Positions 31,901 through 39,419 of a stretch of DNA of 64,000 bases are shown piece after piece; positions within the stretch are counted from its first letter, which is position 1, and every line of letters begins with the position of its first letter. The DNA lies in assembly GCA_037039925.1 (NCBI GenBank), contig JAXRKP010000282.1, forward strand, positions 61,001-125,000. The letters are read 5' to 3'. The position numbers and the translations under genes were made by a program. The notes beneath the pieces were generated by a model, which worked only from the letters and a program-made list of their open reading frames with translations, searched no databases and had not been told where the DNA came from. Source of the stretch: Doris montereyensis (taxonomy: Eukaryota > Mollusca > Gastropoda > Nudibranchia > Dorididae).

Positions 31901-34900
31901 GGCTGCCTTGCTAGAAGGAGACAGTGGTGAGAACTTGAAAGTAGAAGAGCAATTAACAGTCAAGTTTAACTCCTTGACAAAGGCTATCTGTTTACGGGTA
32001 AGTCGATCTAAGTGTAAAAGTCCAAGTCGGTATTTGGAATGACATGTAGCAGGCACCACACCCCGACACCGACACGGGCTACTGTCATTGGTCATGTTTG
32101 ACCCGTCCGTGTTCTTTTCCTGCTCACTCCATTTAATAAGCTTTTTATATCAACACGATGTTTTGTTTACTTTCCTCTGTGAAAAGGGTAATTGTTTTAT
32201 TAGTGTTGTTATGAAGGTATAGATGGAGCAAGGCAATGCACTCTACATCTAGACGTTGACATTGACGTAGACACAATCTACTGACACCAATGCTCAATTA
32301 ATAATTATAACAAGAATGTCTATTATACTGACAGGTGACAATCAATGAGGAAAGCAATTCACAATGCTGGCATATCAAAGTGGAATCAACATACGTACTT
32401 GTACATCATATCTCTGTATATTTCTACTTGTACATATCTCTGTATATTTCTACTTTTACATATCTCTGTATATTTCTCTTGCACTTTTCTCGATCACAGA
32501 TAACTTTGGTATTTATAGTTAAAACTAAGACTCTTCCAGAAACAAAAATTTCTATAATGTTCCAAACTTTCGAGACGCTTCGATACAATTTTTCACAATT
32601 GTAGACAAGGCTCTTTTTCTTCTTTCGTTCTACCCATAAATGACTCGATGCTAGGGCACACCAGAACAGCTACGTCGCACATTCGCTAGGGCTAGCACAC
32701 GCTAAGATCGATTACGTCATAGGTATTCTCTCTACGGGAATTCCCCTTTAGAGCTACAAGTAACTATGTTACAATTAGTTGTGGGCACAAAATTTAACTT
32801 TGTCATTGTTTCACAACGTGACCATCACTGTGTTGTTCCCGATGTTTGTCTTGGTTTGACCATACCTACTTCAAAGTGCAGGTGCTCCGTTGTGCGTGCT
32901 CGAATATGAATACAGTTTCCGTCATGATAAAGAAGAGATTTCAAACTTTCGTATCTTGTCTGCTACACTGATAGAAAGTATCAAAGTCACAAGTTGAAAG
33001 TAGAAATTCCTGATTTTGTCACTTGTCAAGGCAAATTCAAAGGCATCTTGCAATCATCATTTGAAATTTTACAGATCATGCGTCATTCCAACCCCCACAA
33101 ATTTCATGCAGTGTCTCTGACAAATTTCAACTACAGATAACAGATTTGTATGCTTCATTCAACCCCACAAACTCTTGTTACCTGCAGGTCAGTCCCCGGA
33201 CCTAGAGGTCATCTTTGCCCCAGTCTCATCGGCTTGGCTCCAGTGCGGCGTCAGCATACCTTGACCCTGCCACCATCTCAGAGTGGGCGCCGTCATGGAG
33301 ATCTTTGAGGCGGAGGAACCCGTCACCCTGGACAAAGCCGATCTCCTGGCAAAGGTGATCCCAATGAGGCATCACGTCTTCCTTAGTCTTATCTTGGCCA
33401 CGGCTGTCTTTAGTCTTATCTTGGACACGGCTGTCTTTAGTCTTATCTTGGACACGGCTGTCTTTAGTCTCATCTTGGCCATGGCTGTCTTTAGTCTTAT
33501 CTTGGACATGGCTGTCTTTTAGTCTTATCTTGGACATGGCTGTCTTTAGTCTTATCTTGGACACGGCTGTCTTTAGTCTTATCTTGGACACGGCTGTCTT
33601 TAGTCTTATCTTGGACACGGCTGTCTTTAGTCTCATCTTGGACACGGCTGTCTTTAGTCTTATCTTGGACACGGCTGTCTTTAGTCTCATCTTGGCCATG
33701 GCTGTCTTTAGTCTTGTTTTTGTGTCCTCTTTTAGTCTTATAGTGGTCAATTTTAGTTTGCCAACTTTGGACTTATCTTCAACTTTTTTATCCTATTTTC
33801 TTTCCTTCCGTTGTCTTTAGTCTTCTCTTGGCTGAATTGTCTTTAGTCTTATCTTGGGAATGGCTGTAAAAGGTCTTATCTTGGACACGGCTGTCTTTTA
33901 GTCTTATATTGGGCAGTTGGTGGGTCATCCTTTGTTTTTGATTGAGTCTTATTCATTGCTGTTTTCCCCTAAATTCTTCCGGAGTCTTATCTTGTCCAAC
34001 GGTAAATTCAAATGAAATCTTTAGTCTTATCTTTTCCTTTCTTCTTCTTTTAGTCTTATCTTCCTCCTCTGTCTTTAGTCTTATCTTGGCCACTTCTGTC
34101 TTTAGTCTTATCTTATCCTCTTTTTCTTTGTTTTCTCTTTTTCCCTTTTTTTTCTTTGTTTGCCTTTTTCCTCTCTTTTTGTCTTCTCTTTTCTCCTCTT
34201 ATTTTCCTCCCTCTTTCCTCTTATCTTTTCCCTTCCTTTCTTTTCTTTTCCTCTTTTTCTTTTTGTTTTTTTTTCTTTTCTTGGACTTCGGCAATTTCTT
34301 TTAGTCTTTTCTTCTTTGTTTTCTTCTCTCTTTTTCTGTTTTTTGTCTTGTTCCTCTTCTTCTTTACTTCTTCTCCTTTTTTTTCTGTCTTCCAACTTTG
34401 GACTAATGATAGAAATTTTCAATGTTGTTTTTTTCTCATTTTCTTTCTCTTCCTCTGTTGGGATTTTGTTTGTTCTCAGGTTGAATTAAAATCAAATTTC
34501 CAGAGGGAATGGTAAGTATTGAAATGAGGTTAGGATTTGATTTGATTGATGTGATGAGGTGTGTACTCTATTGGGCAGGGTCTCAGTTGATGTGATTAAG
34601 TGTTTGTTTTTGATAGATCTCTTATTCACTTATGTCAAAATTAGGTGTTTCTCCCTTGATGTGATTAATGTCCAACTGGTAAATTCAAATGAAATAAACA
34701 AAATTATTCTTCCCTTCCTTTCTTCTTCTTTCTTATTTCATCTTCCTCCTCTGCATTTTTCCCCCTTCTTCCTCTTCTTTTTACTTCTTTTTCCTTATCC
34801 TCTTTTTTCTTGCTTTTCTGGGTGTTTGTTTGCCTTTTTCCTCTTATTTGTTTTCTCTTTTCTCCTCTTATTTTTTTCCTCTTCCTTTTCTTTTTTCCTT

Positions 34901-36497
34901 TTCCTCTCTTTTCTTTTTGTTTTTTTCTTTTCCATTTACTTCCTCAATTTCTTCTTCATCTTTTTCTTGTTTAGTTTTCTTCTCTCTTTTTCTGTTTCTA
35001 TTGTCTTGTTCCTCTATCTTCTTACTTCTTCTCCTTTTGATGTGTCTTCTGCCTCTTCCATTTATGATAGAAATTTTCAATGTTGTTTGTTTCTCTACAA
35101 TTCTCTCTTTTTAGTTGGTACTGAATGATCTTAGGTGTAGTCTCCACCATGTGTTCAAATTTCCTTTTGAAGGTAAGTTGAAATGTAAGGTTTTTGATTT
35201 GATTTGATTGATGTGATGAGGTGTGTATTTTTGATAGTCTCCCTTGATGTGATTAAGTGTCTGTTTAGGTATAGTCTCTTTTGATGTGATTGTGTAGACT
35301 CCCTTGATGTGTTTAGGTGTAGTCCCTTGATGTGTTTAGTTGTAGTCTCCCTTGATGTGTTTAGGTGTAGTCTCCCTTTTGTTTAGGTGTGTCTCTTTTG
35401 ATGTGTTGAGGTGTAGTCTCTTTTGATGTGTTTAGGTGTAGCAGTCTCCCCTTGATGTGTTTAGGTGTAGACTCCCTTGATGTGTTTAGGTGTAGTTTCC
35501 CTTGATGTGTTTAAATGTAGTCTCCCATGATGTGATTAGGTGTAGTCTCCCTTGATGTGATTAGATGTAGTCTCCCTTGATGTGATTAGGTGTAGTCTCC
35601 CTTGATGTGATTAGGTGTAGTCTTCAGTGATGTGATAAATTGTAGTCTCCCTTGATGTGATTAGGTGTATCTTTCTTGATGTGATGAGGTGTAGTCTCCT
35701 TGATGTGATTAGGTGTAGACTTCCTTGATGTGATTAGGTGTAGTCTCCCTTGATGTGATAAGATGTAGTCTCCCTTGATGTGATAAGGTGTAATCTTCCT
35801 TGATGTGATAAGGTAGTCTTTCTTGATGTGATAAGGTGTAGTCTCCCTTGATGTGATTAGGTGTAGTCTCCCTTGATGTGAAAGAAACCACTAGTGAATG
35901 GCAAACAGTGAGAAAAATTTGGGTAAAAGTCTGGAGATGCCATTCTGAATGAGCATAAAAGTCCGGAGATGCTATTCTGAATGAGCATAAAAGTCTAGGA
36001 GATGCTATTCTGAATGAGCATAAAAGTCGGAGATGCTATTCTGAATGAGCATAAAAATATTGGTGCATTTTGCCAGAAAGGCCAATGATTGGCAAACTTT
36101 TCGTAATTTTAAGTTAAAATATCAATATTAGTATTGTTAGTCTCCCTTGATGTGATTACAGATTAGGCGTAGTAATTTGGCCAGAGTCTGTTTTTCGATG
36201 TGAAAAGGTTGGCAGCTAGATTATCATTACATGTATTATTATAATGCTATCTGTTTATCAATATATGATATTATATACATTTAATATGTGTGTTTGTTAA
36301 TTGTTATGATCACTGTGTTATAATGTGTTATAATATTTGAATTGGTTTGTTTCTTTGTTTGTCTTGTCCACAGAGAAGGAGATCTACACGTAGTGTGTCA
36401 TGAGGTCACGTCCGACAAGTCTGAAACGTCATCATCCCCTGCCACTGACCAATATTACACTTACACTGACATTGCTTGTATCATAACATTGAAGTAA
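19934..36497 (+). CDS. HSPA14: HSPA14-like gene (HSP70 family), 14 coding exons
   Basis: HSPA14 (HSP70L1) is an atypical HSP70 that in mammals pairs with DNAJC2 on the ribosome and aids nascent-chain folding in the cytosol (family knowledge). The predicted protein has about 520 codons; the human protein is 509. Exons give, in order, the N-terminal G-HLGT-SAC-AV nucleotide loop, VVANDLGDRVTPAVVAF, the AVPSDFSQEQR strand, AGFNILRVINEPSAA, VYRLGGTSHDATIVDV, the NVSRARF-LCSPL region, the VIICGGGTKAPLV phosphate-loop block, RRQHTL, and a C-terminal REGDLHV/EGDLHV block. It has the short C-terminus of HSPA14 and no EEVD tail. Exons 2, 4, 5, 6, 8, 10 and 12 each need 1-2 base corrections, and the exon 9 donor is also damaged. 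Splice sites are otherwise well kept. Confidence 0.88.
20405..20486 (+). CDS. HSPA14: HSPA14-like exon 2
   Basis: The acceptor is 'tttatttcag' and the donor ACT|GTAAGC. It encodes DGKT, one uncertain residue, then VVANDLGDRVTPAVVAFTDH and ET. The exon is 82 bases where 81 are expected: one extra base lies in 'acgtcagg' at 20414-20421, so the conceptual frame breaks. Confidence 0.85.
21461..21593 (+). CDS. HSPA14: HSPA14-like exon 3
   Basis: The acceptor is 'cccatggcag' and the donor CACG|GTAAGT. It encodes IVGAPAKQGIIRNANNTVSH followed by VKRIVG and a variable segment ending KKIPCH. No indel is needed. The frame stays open well into the intron only because the adjacent minisatellite copies the exon end. 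Confidence 0.88.
21583..21915. repeat. Minisatellite built from the exon 3 splice donor
   Basis: The unit 'cagaaattaccctgtcacag', 'tatgtgtg' (about 28 bp, five copies) and a longer variant with 'cactgtcacagtaagtatac', 'agaaataccttgtggc' (about three copies) repeat the exon-intron junction 'ataccctgtcacggtaagtg'. Each copy keeps a damaged donor-like word (cacagtatgtg or cacagtaagta). Confidence 0.85.
21935..22115. repeat. Short direct repeats, about 35-bp unit, about 4 copies
   Basis: Units contain 'gattttcagatgagacttcc' and 'gagattttaaaa'. They follow the donor-derived array in the same intron. The remaining intron up to about 22800 shows no feature beyond CTAGAT words (22560-22680) and a 'gagatccacc' repeat fragment near 22735. 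Confidence 0.8.
22795..23165. repeat. Minisatellite, about 59-bp unit, about 5-6 copies
   Basis: Units contain 'gtgagctcactgtatatgtg', 'tgaatgatgtctacgtacac' and 'tgtataatttctctatgg', several with internal deletions. The array ends about 45 bp before the exon 4 acceptor. Confidence 0.88.
23210..23316 (+). CDS. HSPA14: HSPA14-like exon 4 (weakly conserved, indels)
   Basis: The acceptor is 'ccataaatttcag' and the donor TTGG|GTAACG. Joined in phase to exon 3 it reads GEESKRFLLFVVEHMGKQAQF, then after a frame change near 23273 KKIVELLYKK, then K-ML with two further A bases apparently missing near 23300-23310. It joins exon 5 as ML-ETAQS, matching the family's KM-ETA. This is a less conserved part of the ATPase domain, so the call leans on position and splice phase. 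Confidence 0.65.
23896..23985 (+). CDS. HSPA14: HSPA14-like exon 5
   Basis: The acceptor is 'cttctccacag' and the donor TCAG|GTAAGG. It encodes ETAQSYSGSGH(Q) then, after one missing base near 23930 (GG read as G), DAVLAVPSDFSQEQRNFV. The TVP-F/AVPSDF strand is a hallmark of the HSP70 ATPase domain. Confidence 0.85.
24580..24686 (+). CDS. HSPA14: HSPA14-like exon 6
   Basis: The acceptor is 'tttccccgtttcag' and the donor TGCTT|GTAAGG. It encodes STAATNAGFNILRVINEPSA and AMLL, then after one missing base near 24649 FDVSQLDGTEC. The R-I-EPSAA motif is the HSP70 hinge strand. Confidence 0.87.
24831..25055 (-). mobile_element. tRNA-derived SINE, family S2
   Basis: A reverse-strand copy in intron 6, with body words 'gtcgatccacctacctgga', 'tcgtccgtctttgatggga' and 'ggggctcgaacccact' (box B reversed). 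The AAATC-type tail is at about 24831. Confidence 0.65.
25230..25265. repeat. (CA)n microsatellite
   Basis: Short CA dinucleotide run in intron 6. Confidence 0.85.
25392..25553 (+). CDS. HSPA14: HSPA14-like exon 7
   Basis: The acceptor is 'ttctttgccag' and the donor AAACG|GTAAAC. It encodes KIFVYRLGGTSHDATIVDVK, HGMYRTFARMSDNQFGADRF and TDVLFDFIAGEFKR. LGG-S is the second phosphate-binding loop. FGADRFTD corresponds to the GG--F(T/D) segment of HSP70. No indel is needed. Confidence 0.9.
25621..25750 (-). mobile_element. SINE family S2 fragment
   Basis: A body fragment ('gtaaacagctaagggatcta', 'taatcgtccgttttagatg', 'gtgtcaatccacctacctc') in intron 7. It ends where the minisatellite starts. 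Confidence 0.55.
25750..27170. repeat. Minisatellite, about 25-bp unit, over 50 copies, intron 7
   Basis: The unit is 'attattagggtattccttgc' plus 'aaatc'; a regular alternation of 'agggtattcc' and 'aaagtattcc' units suggests a 50-bp higher-order repeat for much of 25800-26520. Units become more diverse (aactc, agctc, tgtattt) to the right. It stops about 60 bp before the exon 8 acceptor. Embedded 'ttagggt' words come from the unit and are not telomeric. Confidence 0.95.
27233..27387 (+). CDS. HSPA14: HSPA14-like exon 8
   Basis: The acceptor is 'gattctccacag' and the donor TCAAG|GTCAGA. Joined to exon 7 it reads RQYR, then after one missing G near 27243 DITENKRSVNKLKLAAERCK, HTLATLLSAQCAVDSLFDGM and DFHYNVSR. 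The K(L)-AE--KH-LS/ATL pattern and SLFDGMDF match HSP70/HSPA14. Confidence 0.9.
27462..28205. repeat. Minisatellite, about 24-bp unit, about 30 copies, intron 8
   Basis: Units are 'ctataagtttctacaacaca' plus 'caca', with variants (ctgtaattttctac, cccacaca). The unit is often 24 bp, a multiple of three, so both strands give periodic open frames (for example repeated VVETYSV on the - strand) with no coding meaning. Confidence 0.93.
28205..28340 (+). mobile_element. SINE family S1, tail fragment
   Basis: The words 'gcctagattggggataaaaa', 'tgctagcattcttcacagga' and 'ctgcttcacgctatggaaac' match the S1 tail. Confidence 0.55.
28421..28522 (+). CDS. HSPA14: HSPA14-like exon 9 (3' edge uncertain)
   Basis: The acceptor is 'cctcccccatacag'. 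It encodes RARFDSLCSPLMSHCTQLIQ and QVLDQADCGKEAIA. The donor is not intact: 'gcaaatacgag' at 28519-28529 would become AAG|GTACGAG if two G bases were missing. The family continues with K-V-CGG, which is exon 10. The reading frame stays open past this point without family resemblance. Confidence 0.82.
28980..29755. repeat. Minisatellite, about 27-bp unit, about 25 copies, intron 9
   Basis: Units are 'tttgtaggtagcctattact' plus 'gtacttt', with variants 'gtagtcttttactgtac' and truncated copies. Confidence 0.93.
29951..30078 (+). CDS. HSPA14: HSPA14-like exon 10
   Basis: The acceptor is 'ctccgccccag' and the donor GAG|GTTAGT. It encodes VIICGGGTKAPLVKKTICDF, then LLNSVPEDEIIA, then an in-frame TAG at 30062. 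Adding one base before TAG restores IGAAKE, exactly the family's I-GAA-A motif, so the stop is best read as a one-base loss. CGGGTK is the adenosine-binding loop. Confidence 0.88.
30079..30840 (+). other. HSPA14 intron 10, 5' part
   Basis: AT-rich intron DNA with a short (TA)n stretch at about 30678-30715. I see no coding block. Confidence 0.6.
30841..31793. mobile_element. Non-autonomous TIR element (MITE-like), about 953 bp, in intron 10
   Basis: The left end is CAGTGGTGACCGCCTAAATG then CCCG. The right end, reversed, is CAGTAGTAACCGCCTAAATG then CCCG (22 of 24 matching). The word 'gcctaaatgcc' or close variants recurs several times just inside each end. No transposase frame is seen. No clear target duplication was found. 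The terminal pattern AGTAGTNNCCGCC(A/T)AAATGC is shared with the element at 913-1727, implying a common superfamily. Confidence 0.7.
31170..31412. repeat. Minisatellite, about 82-bp unit, 3 copies
   Basis: Units contain 'aactccacccactgtacagc', 'acagcctttgttccattgga' and 'tcactggtttgtcactgggc'. The array lies inside the TIR element. Confidence 0.9.
31902..31997 (+). CDS. HSPA14: HSPA14-like exon 11
   Basis: The acceptor is 'ttctcccatccag' and the donor CGG|GTAAGT. It encodes 32 residues, AALLEGDSGENLKVEEQLTV plus KFNSLTKAICLR, corresponding to the end of the ATPase domain and the linker. No indel is needed and both edges are in phase 0. Confidence 0.85.
31998..33187 (+). other. HSPA14 intron 11
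   Basis: Intron of about 1.2 kb without an extended array. The only tandem repeat is a triple 'tacatatctctgtatatttc' near 32400-32480. I see no coding block in it. Confidence 0.6.
33188..33354 (+). CDS. HSPA14: HSPA14-like exon 12 (three indels)
   Basis: The acceptor is 'tgttacctgcag' and the donor AAAG|GTGATC. It encodes (G)QSPDLEVIFAP, then in the next frame APVRRQHTLTLPPSQSG, then AVMEIFEAEEPVTLDKADLL and AK. PVRRQHTL is the diagnostic HSPA14 block (human P-ARRQHTL). Missing bases are inferred at the 5' edge, near 33238 and near 33285. Confidence 0.87.
33378..33725. repeat. Minisatellite, 27-bp unit, about 12-13 copies, intron 12
   Basis: The unit is 'cttatcttggacacggctgt' plus 'ctttagt', alternating 'gacacgg' and 'gccatgg'. 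A 27-bp unit keeps one frame, so repeated DTAVFSLIL and SKIRLKTAV open frames arise on the two strands; these are not genes. Degenerate units continue to about 34110. Confidence 0.95.
33990..34560 (+). pseudogene. Decayed duplicate of the exon 13 region, with a decoy exon at 34480-34511
   Basis: This segment aligns with 34670-35215 in order: 'ggtaaattcaaatgaaat', the T/C-rich stretch with 'gtttgcctttttcctct', 'tgatagaaattttcaatgtt', then 'tcaaatttcc', a GTAAGT donor, and 'gatttgatttgattgatgtg'. The copy of the exon is reduced to 34480-34511, between a cag acceptor and the GTAAGT donor. It encodes nothing family-like, and skipping it keeps the frame from exon 12 to exon 13. Confidence 0.75.
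35115..35172 (+). CDS. HSPA14: HSPA14-like exon 13
   Basis: The acceptor is 'tctctctttttag' and the donor GAAG|GTAAGT. It encodes LVLNDLRCSLHHVFKFPFE in phase with exon 12 (..LLAK). LVLNDL matches the family's VVLQDL. The exon shares the 15-base word 'ttaggtgtagtctcc' with the minisatellite that follows. Confidence 0.7.
35215..35882. repeat. Minisatellite, about 25-bp unit, over 20 copies, intron 13
   Basis: Units are 'ttgatgtgattaggtgtagt' plus 'ctccc', with truncated early units. The unit contains the exon 13 word 'ttaggtgtagtctcc'. Confidence 0.93.
35915..36060. repeat. Minisatellite, about 33-bp unit, 4 copies
   Basis: Units contain 'aaagtctggagatgccattc' and 'tgaatgagcata'. Same intron as the previous array. 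Confidence 0.88.
36376..36497 (+). CDS. HSPA14: HSPA14-like terminal exon 14
   Basis: Two adjacent AG acceptors exist ('gtccacagag'). The second keeps the phase from exon 13 and gives FE-EGDLHVVCHEV. The exon continues TSDKSETSSSPATDQYYTYT, DIACIITLK and the stop TAA at 36495-36497. G-LHV-C and a final I-I/L strand match the human C-terminus. No EEVD follows, as expected for HSPA14. Confidence 0.88.
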
Positions 36498-36689
36498 AGA
36501 AAGAGGCAATAATGCTCAGGACAAAGAGTTATTGTTTTTTTTCTATATTGTCTGTGTGAAAGAAAGAAAGAAAGAAAGAAAGAAAAGAAAATGAATTATT
36601 TCTATAAAGCCGATATCCACATAGAAGTGCTCAATGACGCTTTATATTTCAACAAAGTTTACAATGAAACATCATGTAATGAAACAACT

Positions 36690-36729
<40 letters not shown>

Positions 36730-37100
36730 TTTACATGTAACATCTAAAACAAAATTTTTGTAGACAGAAATTTACCGGTAGGCTGTACTAAAAAGTTCAG
36801 TTTGCAATTTGCTTTTGAAGGCCGAAAAGATTGTGGAACTAGTAACTAGTTCTTGCTTCCAAAAGAGTTCCAAATGTGGGGAGTCAAAAATTCAAGCGGG
36901 CAGACAACGAGGATTTGAATATCTTTTCTTGAAGTTGTTCTTGGTGGAGCAGACGAAGAGGTCAAGGCCTTTAAACAGTGATTAAGGATTGAAGAAAGTC
37001 GGGGTACCATATTATTGATGTGTTTGTGTGTTCATGTGTGTGTGTGTGCCACCCTGTATTTGTCCGTTTTTATATAACGTTGGCGGTTAATTGTTGGCAG
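36498..37100 (+). other. HSPA14 3' UTR and flank with small microsatellites
   Basis: No canonical AATAAA was seen in the first 200 bases. A (GAAA)n run lies at about 36558-36586 and (CA)n with (TA)n at 36694-36729. The rest, to about 37100, shows no recognised feature. Confidence 0.55.
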
Positions 37101-37104
37101 GCGG

Positions 37105-38055
37105 TATTGCTATTTCTACTCCTTTCATTTCCCTCATAGTATGGGTCTTTATATTGCTATATCTACTCCTTTCCTTTCCCTTATAGTATGGGTCTTTATA
37201 TTGCTATATCTACTCCTTTCCTTTCCCTTATAGTATGGGTCTTTATATTGCTATATCTACTCCTTTCCTTTCCCTCATAGTATGAGAGGTCTTTATATTG
37301 CTATATCTACTCTTTACTTTCTCTCATAGTATCTCTTACTCCTTTCTTTCCCTCATTTGCTATATCTACTCCCTTTCCTTTCCCTCATAGTATGGGTCTT
37401 TATATTACTATATCTACTCCTTTCCTTTCCCTCATAGTATGGGTCTTTATATTGCTATTTCTACTCCTTTCCTTTCCCTCTAGTATGGGTCTTTATATTG
37501 TTATTTCTACTCCTTTCCTTTCCCTCATAGTATGGGTCTTTATATTGCTATATCTACTCCTTTCCTTTCCCTCTAGTATGGGTCTTGTATTGCTATTTCT
37601 ACTCCTTTCCTTTCCCTCATAGTATGGGTCTTTATATTGTTATATCTACTCCTTTCCTTTTCCTCTAGTATGGGTCTTTATATTGTTATATCTACTCCCT
37701 TTCCTTTCTACTCCTTTAGTATGGGTCTTTATATTGTTATTTCTACTCCTTTCCTTTCCCTCATAGTATGGGTCTTATATTGCTATTTCTACTCCTTTCC
37801 TTTCCTCATAGTATGGGTCTTTATTGCTATTTCTACTCCTTTCCTTTCCCTCATAGTATGGGTCATTTATTTCTGCTCCTTTTTCCTTTCCCTCTATTGG
37901 GTCTATTGCTTTCTACTCCTTTCCTTTCCCTCATAGTATGGGTCTTTATATTGCTATATCTACTCCTTTCCTTTCCCTCATAGTATGGGTCTTTATATTA
38001 CTATTTCTACTCCTTTCCTTTCCCTCATAGTATGGGTCTTTATATTGCTATTTCC
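37105..38055. repeat. Minisatellite, about 47-bp unit, about 19 copies
   Basis: Units are 'tatgggtctttatattgcta', 'tatctactcctttcctttcc' and 'ctcatag', with frequent deletions. It lies downstream of HSPA14. The 'MGLYI-ISTPFLSLIVWVFI' open frames come from the unit. Confidence 0.94.
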
Positions 38056-38575
38056 TGGTAACTCTAACCCTGTAATGACATTGACAACATAAGGGTGGTG
38101 TTTAGATTCAATGAATGATGTGAAGTCTGTGAATCTGCACTTGTGCGGAGATATTGACTATAAATCCACCTTTATCTTCATCAACATCATTTTTCTCATT
38201 GTTATCCCCGGTTCATTAAAAAACCCAGAATCATCCAGCTTTCATTTCAAATTTTCATGTTGTAACACTTGATATTCACATACCCCCTGATAACTGATAT
38301 CCCAATCTTAAGATCTTCAACACTGTTTGGTTTGTTCAAACCATGTAGTTGATTAACACCTCAGCATGGCGAGAGGAGAAGAGATCTGACAACAACTACA
38401 ACAGCAAAAACCCTGAAAAAGGTTTGGTCGATGGAGTACACAGGTGTTCGCGTTTGTCTCACAAAAACACAGTTACAGTATCACCTCCAGTTTGACGTTG
38501 TTAAGGCCGATTAGACTCGAAACAACAACAAAGGACAGGTGAGGGAGAGACACACACTACACACAGAGATAGACA
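38056..38575. other. Intergenic; SINE-like tail fragment
   Basis: The segment 'gaatgatgtgaagtctgtga', 'atctgcac', 'gatattgactataaatccac' at about 38112-38168 repeats words found at 5310-5385 and resembles a SINE 3' end. Nothing else was recognised. Confidence 0.4.
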
Positions 38576-38870
38576 GAATGAGAGAGAAGGGATGGGGGGG
38601 GGAGGGGTGAGAAAGACCGGAGTGGGGAGCCGAGATAGAGAGGTGGGGGGGGGACAAGACAGACAGGGGTGGAGTAGGGGGATAAAGGAAAAAGATGGAG
38701 GAGCTTGACAAGAAAAATAAGAAGAAGACAATGTAGCATTTTATTGTAGTTATTAGTAATATTAGTAATAGAAGTATTAGCAGCAGCAACACCAGTAGTA
38801 GTAGTAGACGTAGTACAAAAATAGTATGTAGTACTAGTACATTTAGCAGTAGCATGACACACTCTTCATC
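38576..38870. repeat. GA-rich low-complexity DNA and (AGT)n
   Basis: A purine-rich stretch with G runs (38590-38710), then AGT/AGC trinucleotides (38750-38850). Confidence 0.8.
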
Positions 38871-39114
38871 TACTTAAAACAAAACACACAACCAGCTTAA
38901 ACGTTCATTTGCCTATAAATGGGACAACTCCCCCACCCACACTCACACACAAGAGTGCACTCCCCTCCCCACCTAATTAATCAGACTGCCCTAAAAAAAA
39001 GGGCCAAAAACAAAACAGGCAAGAATAAAGAAAAAAAACCACAACCCCAAACAAACAACAACCAAACGCACACGAAACGCGTAAAGATAAAATCCCTCGT
39101 GGTGAAAAGTACAG

Positions 39115-39125
39115 TACTGCTACTG

Positions 39126-39168
<43 letters not shown>

Positions 39169-39180
39169 CCCTACTACTAA
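39115..39180. repeat. (CTA)n microsatellite
   Basis: About 15 CTA units with few interruptions. Confidence 0.92.
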
Positions 39181-39271
39181 TATATAGTAATACTAATACT
39201 CTAGATGTGTTTAAACAAAACCAGTTTGTCAATTTTAGACGTGAGTCCTTGGAAACTGCCATCAGCGTGAG

Positions 39272-39367
39272 TGGTATTGGTAGTGGTAGTGGTAGTGGTA
39301 CTGGTAGTGGTAGTGGTAGTGGTAGTAGTAGTGGTAGTGGTACTGGTAGTGGTAGTGGTAGTGGTAT
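39272..39367. repeat. (GGTAGT)n hexamer repeat
   Basis: About 15 hexamers, mostly GGTAGT with GGTACT and AGTAGT variants. Translation gives a Gly-Ser run, but no gene context supports coding. Confidence 0.93.
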
Positions 39368-39419
39368 GAAATGTCATGAGAATCTGTCCACCGATCAAGT
39401 TACACCAAACTCAAACACA

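Noticed and set aside
33226..33750. A 174-codon - strand frame with repeated SKIRLKTAV
   Set aside because: It is the antisense of a 27-bp intronic minisatellite, with its end over coding exon 12 of HSPA14.
34480..34511. Initially taken as a real HSPA14 exon between exons 12 and 13
   Set aside because: It is the shrunken copy of exon 13 in a decayed duplicate. Including it shifts the frame, while direct joining of exons 12 and 13 matches the family.
36760..37000. Possible LINE remnant downstream of HSPA14
   Set aside because: Only vague resemblance in one short stretch; no motif I could support.
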